Shown piece after piece: positions 33,242 through 41,785 of a DNA stretch of 64,000 bases. The notes beneath the pieces are model-generated. The model was not told the DNA's origin. It searched no databases and worked only from the letters and a program-made list of their open reading frames with translations. Position numbers and translations under genes: made by a program. Numbering within the stretch: the stretch's first letter is position 1; each line of letters begins with the position of its first letter. The stretch is from Allotamlana fucoidanivorans (lineage in GTDB: Bacteria; Bacteroidota; Bacteroidia; Flavobacteriales; Flavobacteriaceae): assembly GCF_045788535.1 (NCBI RefSeq), contig NZ_CP074074.1:1426001-1490000 (forward strand), written 5' to 3'.

Positions 33242-35035
33242 TTATCCTTCGCAACTAGCGCACTCTTTCTTTTGTTTAAATTTTTGAGCGGCATTCATAC
33301 TGTGTTGATAATAGAGAGATTTTAAGCCAAGTTTCCAAGCGGTAACATAAATTTTATTAATGTCTTTTACAGGCATATCTGGGTGCACAATAATATTTAC
33401 AGACTGGCCTTGATCAATATGATTTTGTCTGTTTGCCGCATGATATATAATAGTCAATTGGTCAATTTCAGAATAGGTTTTAAATACATCGCGTTCATGC
33501 TCTGTTAAAAACTCTAAATGTTGTACCGATCCATCATGATCACGAATACTACGCCATACCTCTGGAGTATTCATGCCTTTTTCTTCCAACAAGTTTTGTA
33601 AGTACGGATTCTTAATAGTGGTTTTTATTTTGGCAATATCTTTTACGTAGATATTAGACCAAATAGGCTCAATACCTTGCGATACCTGTCCTAAAATAAA
33701 GGCTGAAGATGTTGTAGGTGCAATAGCATTTAACGTGGCATTTCGTCTGCCATAGCCTTTTAAAACTTCTGGTTCTCCATATAGTTTTGCTAATTCTTCA
33801 GAAGCTTTATAGGATTTCTCCTGAATAAGCTTAAATATTTCACTGTTTAAGTTATATGCCTCTTGACTATCAAATCCTAACATTTTAGATTGCAGTAAAG
33901 AATGCCAGCCTAAGGCACCTAAACCAAGTGCTCTATTTGATTTAGCAAAATTATAAGCCCGCTCCATAAACATGAAGGTTTGCCTGTCATCTAAATCTTC
34001 AGAATCTCTATATTCTTCCAGCTTTTCAACAAACTCAGTGATTACAGCATCTAAGAAATACACCATAGTTTCAACGGCATCGGTATCTTTCCATTTATCA
34101 TAATGCAATAAATTCACTGAAGATAACACACATACAAAAGACCATTTGTCATTAGAAGGTAACATGATTTCCGTACATAAATTACTGGCAACAATTTGAT
34201 GTTTGTTGTCTTTATAGACATCGGCCGCTTGATTGTTGGCGTGATCTTTAAAGAAAATATATGGATACCCTATTTCACCTCTTCGTTGAATGACTTTTGC
34301 CCAAATAGAACGTTTATCAACATCACCTTCAATCATCTCTTCCATCCATTTGTCAGTAACAGTCACACCGTGAGTTAACTCCTGAATGGCATTTCCTTCG
34401 GTCCCAATTTCTAAAAACTCATGAATATCTGGGTGCTCCACTGGTAAATATGGAGAAAAACGACCGCGTCTTACAGACCCTTGGCTTACAACATCAACCA
34501 TTTTTTCGAAAAGTTGCATGATATGTACCGCTCCAGATGAGGATCCGTTGTTTTTTACAGGCGCTCCTCTATGCCTTAAGTTACCAAAATAGCCAGAAGT
34601 ACCACCACCTAACTTAGACATCATGCCAACTTCTGATTGCGTATAGAGAATGTTACCCATATCATCAGCAATGTTAGACCCAAAACAACTTATTGGCAAT
34701 CCTCTTTTCTTTCCAAAATTAGACCAAACGGGTGAGGCTAAAGAGAAAAAACCCTCAGACATATACTTGTAAAACTTGTTTGCATAACCGTCAATTTTCA
34801 AAATCTGTTCTGCACGTTCAGCAATTTCACGAATGCGCTCTTCAGGGGTTGTATTGTCTGTTAAATAGCCTGATTGTAAAAATTTGCGACTATTTTCAGT
34901 TAGCCATTCAAATTTTAATTCAGCTACTTGTTTTTGATGAGCACTCTTAATTTGCTCTTTTCTTGCTTTAAGAAGTTGTTCTTTGCTAGACTGTTGTTCT
35001 GTTTGTGTTTCTGGTTGGTGTGTGTTAATTTTCAT
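33242..35035 (-). CDS. nrdA: Ribonucleoside-diphosphate reductase, large subunit (no ATP-cone)
   Basis: 597 residues. It reduces ribonucleoside diphosphates to deoxy forms. The active-site residues are visible: Cys117 (PISCFGS), Asn285/Cys287/Glu289 (NLCTEI) and Cys302 (FVCVLSSVN), equivalent to Cys225, Asn437/Cys439/Glu441 and Cys462 of E. coli. The C-terminal ECASCEG supplies the swinging Cys pair. The usual N-terminal ATP-cone is missing; instead there is a Gln/Lys-rich lead. The missing cone is found on NrdB, encoded 3 bases upstream in the same operon. Confidence 0.93.
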   Translation of the reverse strand: MKINTHQPETQTEQQSSKEQLLKARKEQIKSAHQKQVAELKFEWLTENSRKFLQSGYLTDNTTPEERIREIAERAEQILKIDGYANKFYKYMSEGFFSLASPVWSNFGKKRGLPISCFGSNIADDMGNILYTQSEVGMMSKLGGGTSGYFGNLRHRGAPVKNNGSSSGAVHIMQLFEKMVDVVSQGSVRRGRFSPYLPVEHPDIHEFLEIGTEGNAIQELTHGVTVTDKWMEEMIEGDVDKRSIWAKVIQRRGEIGYPYIFFKDHANNQAADVYKDNKHQIVASNLCTEIMLPSNDKWSFVCVLSSVNLLHYDKWKDTDAVETMVYFLDAVITEFVEKLEEYRDSEDLDDRQTFMFMERAYNFAKSNRALGLGALGWHSLLQSKMLGFDSQEAYNLNSEIFKLIQEKSYKASEELAKLYGEPEVLKGYGRRNATLNAIAPTTSSAFILGQVSQGIEPIWSNIYVKDIAKIKTTIKNPYLQNLLEEKGMNTPEVWRSIRDHDGSVQHLEFLTEHERDVFKTYSEIDQLTIIYHAANRQNHIDQGQSVNIIVHPDMPVKDINKIYVTAWKLGLKSLYYQHSMNAAQKFKQKKECASCEG

Positions 35036-35038
35036 GTT

Positions 35039-36313
35039 TTAAAAAAGGTCGTCACTGGTTATACTTTTGGTTCTTTTGCTATAATTAATGGATCGTTTCA
35101 CAAAGAAATCGCCATGCTTGGTGCCTATTATTTCATCATCAAACCACTCAGTTTGAGCTAATAATTCATCGTTTACTTCAAATACTTTATCAATACCTAT
35201 GCTTTCTAATGAATTATTAAATCGGTTTTTAATAAACTCATTAACCACTTCTTTTGGTAAGAAATCCAATTCGCCATCCTCAAAAATCCAATCTACAATA
35301 TCGCTTTCTGCTTTATATGCCGCTTTGCATATGGTTTGAATTTTATCATTATAGTCAGATCCGAACCAATCTGGATTTTCTTTTTTAATGATTTTTATAA
35401 CATCAATACCAAAATCACCGTGAATTTGTTCTTCTTTTGATGTAGCTTCAACCACATTTGAAATACCTTTTAGCATGTTTTTATGCTTGTTAAAGGCCAT
35501 GATGATTAAGAACTGTGAAAACAAAGACACATGCTCAATAAAAAGTGAGAACAGTAAAATAGACTCGGCATACTCTTGAATATTTTCACTTTTTGAGTTT
35601 TTAAGCGCTGTTTCTAAATAGTGAACACGTCGCATAATAACGGGCTTCTTTTTAAGGGCTTTAAACTCTGCATTAAGGCCTAAAATTTCAAGTAAATGCG
35701 AGTATGCATCATGGTGGCGTACTTCACTTTCTGCAAAGGTGGCGCCTACAGACCCTATTTCTGGTTTTGGCATTTTTTGATAAATGTCTCCCCAAAATGT
35801 TTTTACAGCAACTTCAATTTGCGAAATAGCTAACATGGTATTTTTAATAGCAGATTTTTCTGTTGTTGTAAGCTCTGCCTTAAAATCTTGAATGTCACTA
35901 GTAAAATTAAACTCAGTATGAATCCAGTAGGAATGTCTGATGGCATTTACATACTCATATAAATCTGGGTATTCATAAGGTTTTAAATTAATACGCTTTT
36001 CAAATATGTTTGTTTTACGTTTTCTGGCCTGTTCATCTCTATACAAAATATAGGCCTTAGCTGCATCATGAAAAGCACTGTCCATTAATTTGTCTTCAAC
36101 AATGTCTTGTACCTGTTCTACAGTAGGTATGTATCTTGAATCAACAGCCTTTCTAGCTAAAAGCGCTTCAAATACGCGATCAGAAATAGTTTCCGCATCT
36201 GCTCTCGAACCATGGTTTACTGAACTCATCGCTTTTTCTATGGCGTTGGTAATTTTTTCAAGTAAAAACGGCGTAGTCTCGTAGTCTCGTTTTATAATAT
36301 GTGATATTCCCAT
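35039..36313 (-). CDS. nrdB: Ribonucleoside-diphosphate reductase, small subunit with N-terminal ATP-cone
   Basis: 424 residues. Residues about 1-95 are an ATP-cone (IIKRDYETTPFLLEKITNAIEKAM, then VEQVQDIVEDKLMDSAFHDAAKAYILYRDEQARKRK). The radical-generating ferritin-like domain follows; ESEVRHHDAY holds Glu197, His200 and Tyr204, in the spacing of Glu115, His118 and Tyr122 of E. coli. An ATP-cone on NrdB instead of NrdA has been described in Leeuwenhoekiella blandensis, where it controls activity through NrdB oligomerisation. First gene of the nrdB-nrdA operon, with a 418-bp upstream spacer. Confidence 0.93.
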   Translation of the reverse strand: MGISHIIKRDYETTPFLLEKITNAIEKAMSSVNHGSRADAETISDRVFEALLARKAVDSRYIPTVEQVQDIVEDKLMDSAFHDAAKAYILYRDEQARKRKTNIFEKRINLKPYEYPDLYEYVNAIRHSYWIHTEFNFTSDIQDFKAELTTTEKSAIKNTMLAISQIEVAVKTFWGDIYQKMPKPEIGSVGATFAESEVRHHDAYSHLLEILGLNAEFKALKKKPVIMRRVHYLETALKNSKSENIQEYAESILLFSLFIEHVSLFSQFLIIMAFNKHKNMLKGISNVVEATSKEEQIHGDFGIDVIKIIKKENPDWFGSDYNDKIQTICKAAYKAESDIVDWIFEDGELDFLPKEVVNEFIKNRFNNSLESIGIDKVFEVNDELLAQTEWFDDEIIGTKHGDFFVKRSINYSKRTKSITSDDLF

Positions 36314-36675
36314 AAAACTGGTATTAGTTATAATTATTTTGCATTAGGCACAGGTTGGTTGTTAAAAACACATCAAATTAGGTGATACGCTTTAAAATAA
36401 TTTTGTTTTAAAGTCACTTTAAATGGATGACATTAATAAACATGTATTAAACTAAAATGGTATTTTTAATCAGATTTGGGTTTAACAAATATTGCAAAAT
36501 GATTGATACAATTTTCAAGGGAGGATAAAACGTTTTCAACAAGTTTTTAACAAATAATAAAAACACTAAAGATCGAGAAGTTTACACAAAAAAACTATTA
36601 ATATTCTGGTTTTAAGTGTATTAAGTTTTTGTGAAATAAAAAAAGTTTACAAAAAAGATAACTCTTTAAAAAACA
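36314..36675. other. AT-rich spacer upstream of nrdB
   Basis: About 360 bases without a credible gene. It should hold the nrdBA promoter on the minus strand. I looked for NrdR-type or TAnnTTTG elements on that strand and found none convincing. Confidence 0.4.
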
Positions 36676-36701
36676 AAAACCCTTTTAAAATAAGGGTTTT
36701 T
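36676..36701 (-). terminator. Terminator after the DUF3109 gene
   Basis: Stem AAAACCCTT / AAGGGTTTT with a 7-base loop; T run on the minus strand. Confidence 0.75.
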
Positions 36702-36731
36702 CAATGTTATTAATAGGTTAATTTAATGTTG

Positions 36732-37295
36732 TTAAAAAGTTTTGGCAACCTTTTCTAGCTCCGCATACCAATCTTCGCCAAATTTTCTTATTAAGGCTTC
36801 TTTAACAAATTTATAAACAGGAATTTGTAATTCTTTTCCAAGGGTACAAGCGTCATCACAAATTTGCCATTTATGATAATTAACAGCCGAAAATTCACTG
36901 TAATCTTGAACACGAACAGGGTATAAATGACAGGATACAGGTTTTTTCCAGTCTACTTCACCTTGATTATAAGCTTCTTCTATCGCGCAAAGCGCTGTTT
37001 GCTTTTCATCAAATATAACGTAAGCACAATCGGCACCATGAATTAAAGGAGTTTCTAATTCACCTTCTTCTGTCTTGATATACGCACCTTGCTCTTCAAT
37101 AGCTTCAATACCCTCTTTTCTTAAAAAAGGTTTTACTTTAGGATAGATAGTTTCTAAAATTTCAGCTTCGGCTTCGTCTAAGGGAGCACCTGCATCACCA
37201 TCAATACAACATGCCCCTTTACAGGTGCTTAAATTGCATAAAAAATCCTTCTCAATTATATCTTCAGATATGATGGTTTTACCTAACTGAAACAT
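36732..37295 (-). CDS. DUF3109 family cysteine-rich protein
   Basis: 187 residues. The start at 37295 gives MFQLGKTIISEDIIEKDFLCNLSTCKGACCIDGDAGAPL, the normal N terminus; the longer frame to 37343 only adds a hydrophobic stretch. Cysteines cluster as CNLSTCKGACC, then ADCAYV, CAIEEA, SCHLYP and CDDACTLG. This suggests an Fe-S or zinc site, similar to YkgJ-type CxxxCxxCC proteins. The function is unknown. It is divergent from marC. Confidence 0.85.
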   Translation of the reverse strand: MFQLGKTIISEDIIEKDFLCNLSTCKGACCIDGDAGAPLDEAEAEILETIYPKVKPFLRKEGIEAIEEQGAYIKTEEGELETPLIHGADCAYVIFDEKQTALCAIEEAYNQGEVDWKKPVSCHLYPVRVQDYSEFSAVNYHKWQICDDACTLGKELQIPVYKFVKEALIRKFGEDWYAELEKVAKTF

Positions 37296-37406
37296 AAGTA
37301 TACATATTAAAAACAGGCCACAAAAATAGACAAACTTTATCATTAAAATTTAAGATAATTCAAGAATAATGGTATACTTTTGCCGAAAATTTAAAAATCA
37401 ATACTT

Positions 37407-37994
37407 ATGTCGTTTAATTTTAAAGAAATATTCACTGCATTTATGGTGTTGTTTGCTGTTATTGATATTGTTGGAAACATTCCAATAGTGATTGATTTAC
37501 GAAAAAAAGCAGGTCATATACAAAGTGAAAAAGCAGCTGTGATAGCAGGAGTTATTCTTGTCGTTTTTCTGTTTTTAGGAAAAAGTATTTTAAACCTTAT
37601 TGGTATAGATGTTAATTCCTTTGCAGTTGCTGGTGCATTTATTTTGTTTTTTATAGCACTTGAAATGATTTTAGGTATTACCCTATACAAGCAAGAAGAT
37701 CATGATGCCATGACCACAGCAGTGTTTCCTTTGGCTTTTCCGTTAATTGCTGGACCTGGAAGTTTAACCACATTGCTGTCACTTAGGGCAGAATTTAGTA
37801 CCGAGAACATTGTGGTAGCTGTAATTATGAACGTTGTTATTATTTATATGGTTCTGAAAACGTCAGCACGAATTGAACGACTTATTGGGCAAAATGGCAT
37901 CAACATTATTAGAAAAGTATTTGGAGTGGTATTACTAGCTATTGCTGTAAAACTCTTTGCACACAATATAAAAGCTTTATTTGATATTGCTTAA
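37407..37994 (+). CDS. MarC family integral membrane protein
   Basis: 195 residues, six predicted membrane helices. The family pattern is clear: FTAFMVLFAVIDIVGNIPIVIDL at the N terminus, and FPLAFPLIAGPGSLTTLL in the middle. Despite its name the family has no proven role in antibiotic resistance. The small membrane-protein gene begins 22 bases downstream and the three genes to 38830 look cotranscribed. Confidence 0.9.
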   Translation: MSFNFKEIFTAFMVLFAVIDIVGNIPIVIDLRKKAGHIQSEKAAVIAGVILVVFLFLGKSILNLIGIDVNSFAVAGAFILFFIALEMILGITLYKQEDHDAMTTAVFPLAFPLIAGPGSLTTLLSLRAEFSTENIVVAVIMNVVIIYMVLKTSARIERLIGQNGINIIRKVFGVVLLAIAVKLFAHNIKALFDIA

Positions 37995-38016
37995 ATTTGC
38001 ATCAAACAGGTTTTTT

Positions 38017-38229
38017 ATGAAATATTTTATCTTTTTTATCATTATTGCGGCCGCAAGTTTGGGAGTTTATAACGCTACAAAAATTAGTATGACAGCACCT
38101 TTTGAAGGCGAAAGTATGATTGGTATGATTACATTATTAGCATCCCTTTGTGCCATCGTATTAATGGTTATTCTTCTTGTTTCAAAACGCATAGAGAAAA
38201 AAGTAAAAGATCACCGTAACAATGTATGA
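38017..38229 (+). CDS. Small two-helix membrane protein
   Basis: 70 residues from the ATG at 38017 (MKYFIFFIIIAAASLGVYNATKIS). There are two hydrophobic helices (residues 3-18 and about 34-55) and a basic tail (SKRIEKKVKDHRNN). I do not recognise a family. It overlaps the start of the FAD protein gene by 8 bases, showing translational coupling, and might anchor or assist that protein. A longer frame from 37981 would overlap marC. Confidence 0.7.
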   Translation: MKYFIFFIIIAAASLGVYNATKISMTAPFEGESMIGMITLLASLCAIVLMVILLVSKRIEKKVKDHRNNV

Positions 38230-38830
38230 TGCTTTAATTATTGGTGGCGGAGCTGCTGGTATGTCTTGCGCTTTGGTGCTAGGTTCTGCCAAGAATAAAC
38301 CGTTTGCTAAAAACAAGCATGTTGGTATTATCATTCATCAAAAAGCATCACATTTGCAGACCGCTCTTTTTAATAATGTTTTGGGGCTACCTCCAAACAC
38401 TACAGGCGCTTCTGTTCTTGAGCGTGGCAAACAACAACTTTCTGAGTTATATCCCCATGTTACTCAAATTGAATATGAAAAGGTGTTAGAAATTTCACGA
38501 CAAAAAGAACGTTTTTTAATAAAAACAAATAAGAATGCTTATACCACAAAACTTGTGGTAGTTGCGGTAGGTTACACCAGTTTAATGCGTATTAAAGGTT
38601 TAGAACAATACGTTGAACCACACCCAAGAGCTGCTATTGAAAAAGATCGTATCTGGTTAAAAAACAATGATCATCTTATAGAAGAGAATCTTTATGTTGC
38701 GGGTACATTAGCAGGATGGCGCAGTCAATTTTCAATCGCTTCGGGAAGTGGCGCCCATGTAGCTACAGATATTTTAACGCTTTGGAATAGTGGTAGGCAT
38801 ACAAAGGTACATGATAAAATTGAAAACTAA
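38222..38830 (+). CDS. Short FAD/NAD(P)-dependent oxidoreductase, thioredoxin-reductase-like
   Basis: 202 residues. The FAD-binding GxGxxG motif is at the start (DALIIGGGAAGMSCALVLG). VVAVGYTSLMRIKGLE and a final ENLYVAGTLAGWRSQFSIASGSGAHVATDIL (second FAD-contacting GD-like motif) follow. It is about 100 residues shorter than thioredoxin reductase: the central NAD(P)H domain and the redox CxxC are absent. It is probably a single-domain flavoprotein of unknown substrate. It overlaps the small membrane-protein gene by 8 bases. Confidence 0.75.
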   Translation: MYDALIIGGGAAGMSCALVLGSAKNKPFAKNKHVGIIIHQKASHLQTALFNNVLGLPPNTTGASVLERGKQQLSELYPHVTQIEYEKVLEISRQKERFLIKTNKNAYTTKLVVVAVGYTSLMRIKGLEQYVEPHPRAAIEKDRIWLKNNDHLIEENLYVAGTLAGWRSQFSIASGSGAHVATDILTLWNSGRHTKVHDKIEN

Positions 38831-38831
38831 T

Positions 38832-40421
38832 TTATTCGCCTTGACTTAACTTAATCACCTCATCAATCATGATGTCTCTTTGATTAAATACTTCGTAAAA
38901 CGCACCACCACCAAATAACTGATCGGCAAGCGTTGCCTTGATGTATTGTTTAACCTCATCATGATAAGCTACAAAAGTCACTTTTGAATCTGATCGTATG
39001 TTTAGGTAATCTTGAAAAGCATAAACCAAATCATCACCAACCTTAAACTTATTTATAAACTCAGCTTTTGAAAAGGCATCATAAGCATGTCTATCGTTTT
39101 CCAGTGTTTCAAATACAAAGTTTCCAAAAAAACCTCTACGTTGTAAAAAGGCTAATGTTTCATTCTCCATGCTATTATCAATAGGGACAAAAACATCAGG
39201 TATAATACCGCCGCCGCCATAAACTACTTTGCCGCCAGGTGTGGTAAACTTTAATGAATCGTCTACTTTAATTTTTTCAGGATCTAAAAGCTCGCCACTG
39301 TTCAATCTGTCAAAATACTCATCGTAATAATCCTTATGGCCTTTGCTATATGGTTTTTGAATAGAGCGCCCCGTAGGGGTGTAGTATCTGGAAACAGTTA
39401 AGCGAACAGCGCTACCATCTCCCAAGTCCATTTCACGCTGTACCAATCCTTTGCCATAAGATCGCCTACCAACTATGGTGCCCTTGTCATTATCTTGTAA
39501 AGCCCCTGCTACAATTTCACTGGCCGAAGCCGAATTTTCATCAATAAGCACATATACCTTGCCGTCTTCAAAATCACCTTTGCTGGTGGCGTAACTTTCA
39601 TCAATATCACCACGCTTATTCTTTGTAAACAAAATAAGTTTATCATTTTCAAGAAATTCATCTACCATTTGCTCGGCAATGCCTAAAAACCCACCTGGAT
39701 TTCCACGCAAATCTAAGGCTATTTCAGTGGCACCTAAGTCTTCTAATTGACTTAAAGCCTTTTTAAACTCTTTGTAGGTAGATTCGGCAAATCGATTAAC
39801 TTTAATATAGCCTAATTTGTCTGTAATCATATAGGCGGCATCAACACTTTTTAGTGGGATTTTGCCACGTTTTACTGTGAATTTTAATAGTTTGGGTACT
39901 CCTTTTCTGTAAACTGTGAGTTTAACTTTTGAATTAATAGGGCCTTTCAGTTTTTTTACCAAATCATTATCATCAATCTTGTCGCCATAAAGTGTATCGC
40001 CATCTGCTAAAAGGATTCTATCTCCTCCTTTTATACCGGCTTTGTCACTTGGTCCGTTTTCAATGGCTCTTATCACCGCAATGGAATCTTTATAAGTATA
40101 AAAACTAACCCCAATTCCAACAAAGTCGCCTTTCATTTCTTCAGCAACGCGCGACATGTCTTCTTTAGGAATGTAAACCGAATGAGGATCTAGATTTTCT
40201 AAAATACCATTTACCGTAACATCAACAATACTATCGGTATTAATGTCATCTACATAATCATATTCAATATAATCAATAAGTCTGTTTAGCTTGTCTTTTT
40301 TACTATTGGTTGAAAATAATCTGTCTGGCGCATCTGTAAAACTTAATTTACCACCAATAAAAATACCTGCGGCTATAGCCACTCCTAATACTAAAGGCAA
40401 ATATTTTTTTTGATATGACAT
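38832..40421 (-). CDS. S41 family C-terminal processing peptidase
   Basis: 529 residues. The N-terminal hydrophobic segment (LPLVLGVAIAAGIFIGG) acts as a signal anchor. A PDZ domain spans about 90-170 (GDFVGIGVSFYTYKDSIAVIRAIENGPSDKAGIKGGDRIL). The tail-specific protease domain has the Ser in DENSASASEIVAGAL and Lys in SYGKGLVQ. It is periplasmic and cleaves proteins at C-terminal tails. Its start codon shares one base with the stop of the dCMP deaminase gene, so the two are coupled. Confidence 0.92.
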   Translation of the reverse strand: MSYQKKYLPLVLGVAIAAGIFIGGKLSFTDAPDRLFSTNSKKDKLNRLIDYIEYDYVDDINTDSIVDVTVNGILENLDPHSVYIPKEDMSRVAEEMKGDFVGIGVSFYTYKDSIAVIRAIENGPSDKAGIKGGDRILLADGDTLYGDKIDDNDLVKKLKGPINSKVKLTVYRKGVPKLLKFTVKRGKIPLKSVDAAYMITDKLGYIKVNRFAESTYKEFKKALSQLEDLGATEIALDLRGNPGGFLGIAEQMVDEFLENDKLILFTKNKRGDIDESYATSKGDFEDGKVYVLIDENSASASEIVAGALQDNDKGTIVGRRSYGKGLVQREMDLGDGSAVRLTVSRYYTPTGRSIQKPYSKGHKDYYDEYFDRLNSGELLDPEKIKVDDSLKFTTPGGKVVYGGGGIIPDVFVPIDNSMENETLAFLQRRGFFGNFVFETLENDRHAYDAFSKAEFINKFKVGDDLVYAFQDYLNIRSDSKVTFVAYHDEVKQYIKATLADQLFGGGAFYEVFNQRDIMIDEVIKLSQGE

Positions 40422-40852
40422 TACGCTTTTAAATCTTCAATTTGTTCAAGTACAATTCCTGCTTTTTCTAAAAACTTCAGACCCGAATCGTCTTTATAAG
40501 CCTCGTGATAAACCACTTTTACTATACCTGCTTGATGCACTAATTTACTACATTCTTTACAGGGCGACATCGTGATATATAAGGTAGCTCCCTTGCAAGA
40601 TTGAGTCGATGAGGCTACTTTTAAAATGGCATTGGCTTCTGCGTGCAACACATACCATTTAGTGTAACCTGCTTCATCTTCACAAAAATTTTCAAACCCC
40701 GACGGTGTTCCATTGTAACCGTCTGAAATAATCATTCTATCTTTTACAATAATGGCGCCTACTTGTCTGCGATTGCAATAAGATAGTTTTCCCCATTCTT
40801 TAGCTATTCTCAAATAAGCTTTATCGTACTTTAGCTGTTTATGTTTAGGCAT
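40421..40852 (-). CDS. dCMP deaminase (ComEB type)
   Basis: 143 residues of the zinc cytidine/deoxycytidylate deaminase fold. The active-site motif is HAE (His70, Glu72), and the zinc cysteines are Cys98 and Cys101 in SPCKEC. NRRQVGAIIVKDRMIISDGYNGTPSGF is the substrate-side signature of dCMP deaminases. It converts dCMP to dUMP for thymidylate synthesis. It overlaps the downstream S41 peptidase gene by one base. Confidence 0.9.
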   Translation of the reverse strand: MPKHKQLKYDKAYLRIAKEWGKLSYCNRRQVGAIIVKDRMIISDGYNGTPSGFENFCEDEAGYTKWYVLHAEANAILKVASSTQSCKGATLYITMSPCKECSKLVHQAGIVKVVYHEAYKDDSGLKFLEKAGIVLEQIEDLKA

Positions 40853-40914
40853 TCCTTTTTTTTAATTATGGCGTTACCCTCATAATTAGTTGCAAAATAT
40901 ATTGAAAGTTTACA

Positions 40915-40985
40915 ACCATTCGGGTCAGGCTTTCCGCTACAATCTTTGGCGAAAAAGCAAAAGGATTTTCACTTCAATCCTTAAC
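40915..40985. repeat. REP-like intergenic element (candidate)
   Basis: Unlike the surrounding AT-rich spacer, this stretch is richer in GC and has a short hairpin AAGGATT / AATCCTT with an 8-base loop (around 40949-40970). From memory, similar wording (gggtcaggctttccgct ... caatccttaacgcg) recurs in flavobacterial spacers. No second copy is present in this window. The rest of the spacer to 41160 shows nothing I can support. Confidence 0.35.
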
Positions 40986-41162
40986 GCGAAATAATATAAC
41001 GAATATACTCTGTTCGTATTTTAATTACAATGCCAGACAGGAAAGTTTTTAGGAAAGTTTAACTAATTTTTGAATTAAACCGTTTAAGTATGTTAAAAAA
41101 GTATTTTAATTTTACTGCTTAACAATTTCGCTACTACTACATTTTAATGTGAATAGCGTGTT

Positions 41163-41750
41163 CTAAATAAAATCACTGTTTAAAATCATAGGAATTACCA
41201 AGCCAACAACAATGGCTGAGATTACCATAATCCAGTCCCGTTTTGAAAATCTGAATATAGTTTGCACCATATAACCTAAAAACAATACAATAAACACAAT
41301 GATGATTTGAGCAATCTCAATACCTAAAGCAAATTCTAGTAACAGCATGAGCTTGCTATCCTGTTCTCCTAGTAAAATTTGAAATTCACGCGCAAAGCCT
41401 AAACCGTGAATCAATCCAAAAAATAACGTAGATAAAAATAGAACACCAACTTTCTCTTTTTGTGCACCTTTGCCTGCGGTAAACACATTAAAAAGAGCTA
41501 CAACCAATATCGTTATTGGAATTAAAAATTCTACTAACGAAGCATTTACGCTTACTATACCGTAAGTTGATAGTACCAATGACAGGGTATGCCCTAAAGT
41601 AAACATAGAAACTAGTAAAAGTACACGTTTCCAATCTTTAAACACATAGGGTATGGTTAATACTATGAGAAATAAAACATGATCGTAGGCATTAATATCA
41701 AGAACATGATTGATGCCATACTCTACATTAAACCAAAAATTTTCAAGCAT
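41163..41750 (-). CDS. HupE/UreJ family membrane protein
   Basis: 195 residues, six membrane segments. The N-terminal GINHVLDINAYDHVLFLIVLTIPYVF contains the His-Asp/His pattern of HupE/UreJ proteins, and FTLGHTLSLVLSTYG and FFGLIHGLGFAREF supply two more conserved His sites. Relatives transport nickel or other metals. No hydrogenase or urease gene is in the window, so the ligand is unknown. It follows the SDR gene by 35 bases and is probably cotranscribed. Confidence 0.85.
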   Translation of the reverse strand: MLENFWFNVEYGINHVLDINAYDHVLFLIVLTIPYVFKDWKRVLLLVSMFTLGHTLSLVLSTYGIVSVNASLVEFLIPITILVVALFNVFTAGKGAQKEKVGVLFLSTLFFGLIHGLGFAREFQILLGEQDSKLMLLLEFALGIEIAQIIIVFIVLFLGYMVQTIFRFSKRDWIMVISAIVVGLVIPMILNSDFI

Positions 41751-41785
41751 AATAATTAAGATTTAGGGAGCGCCAAAGATACAAA

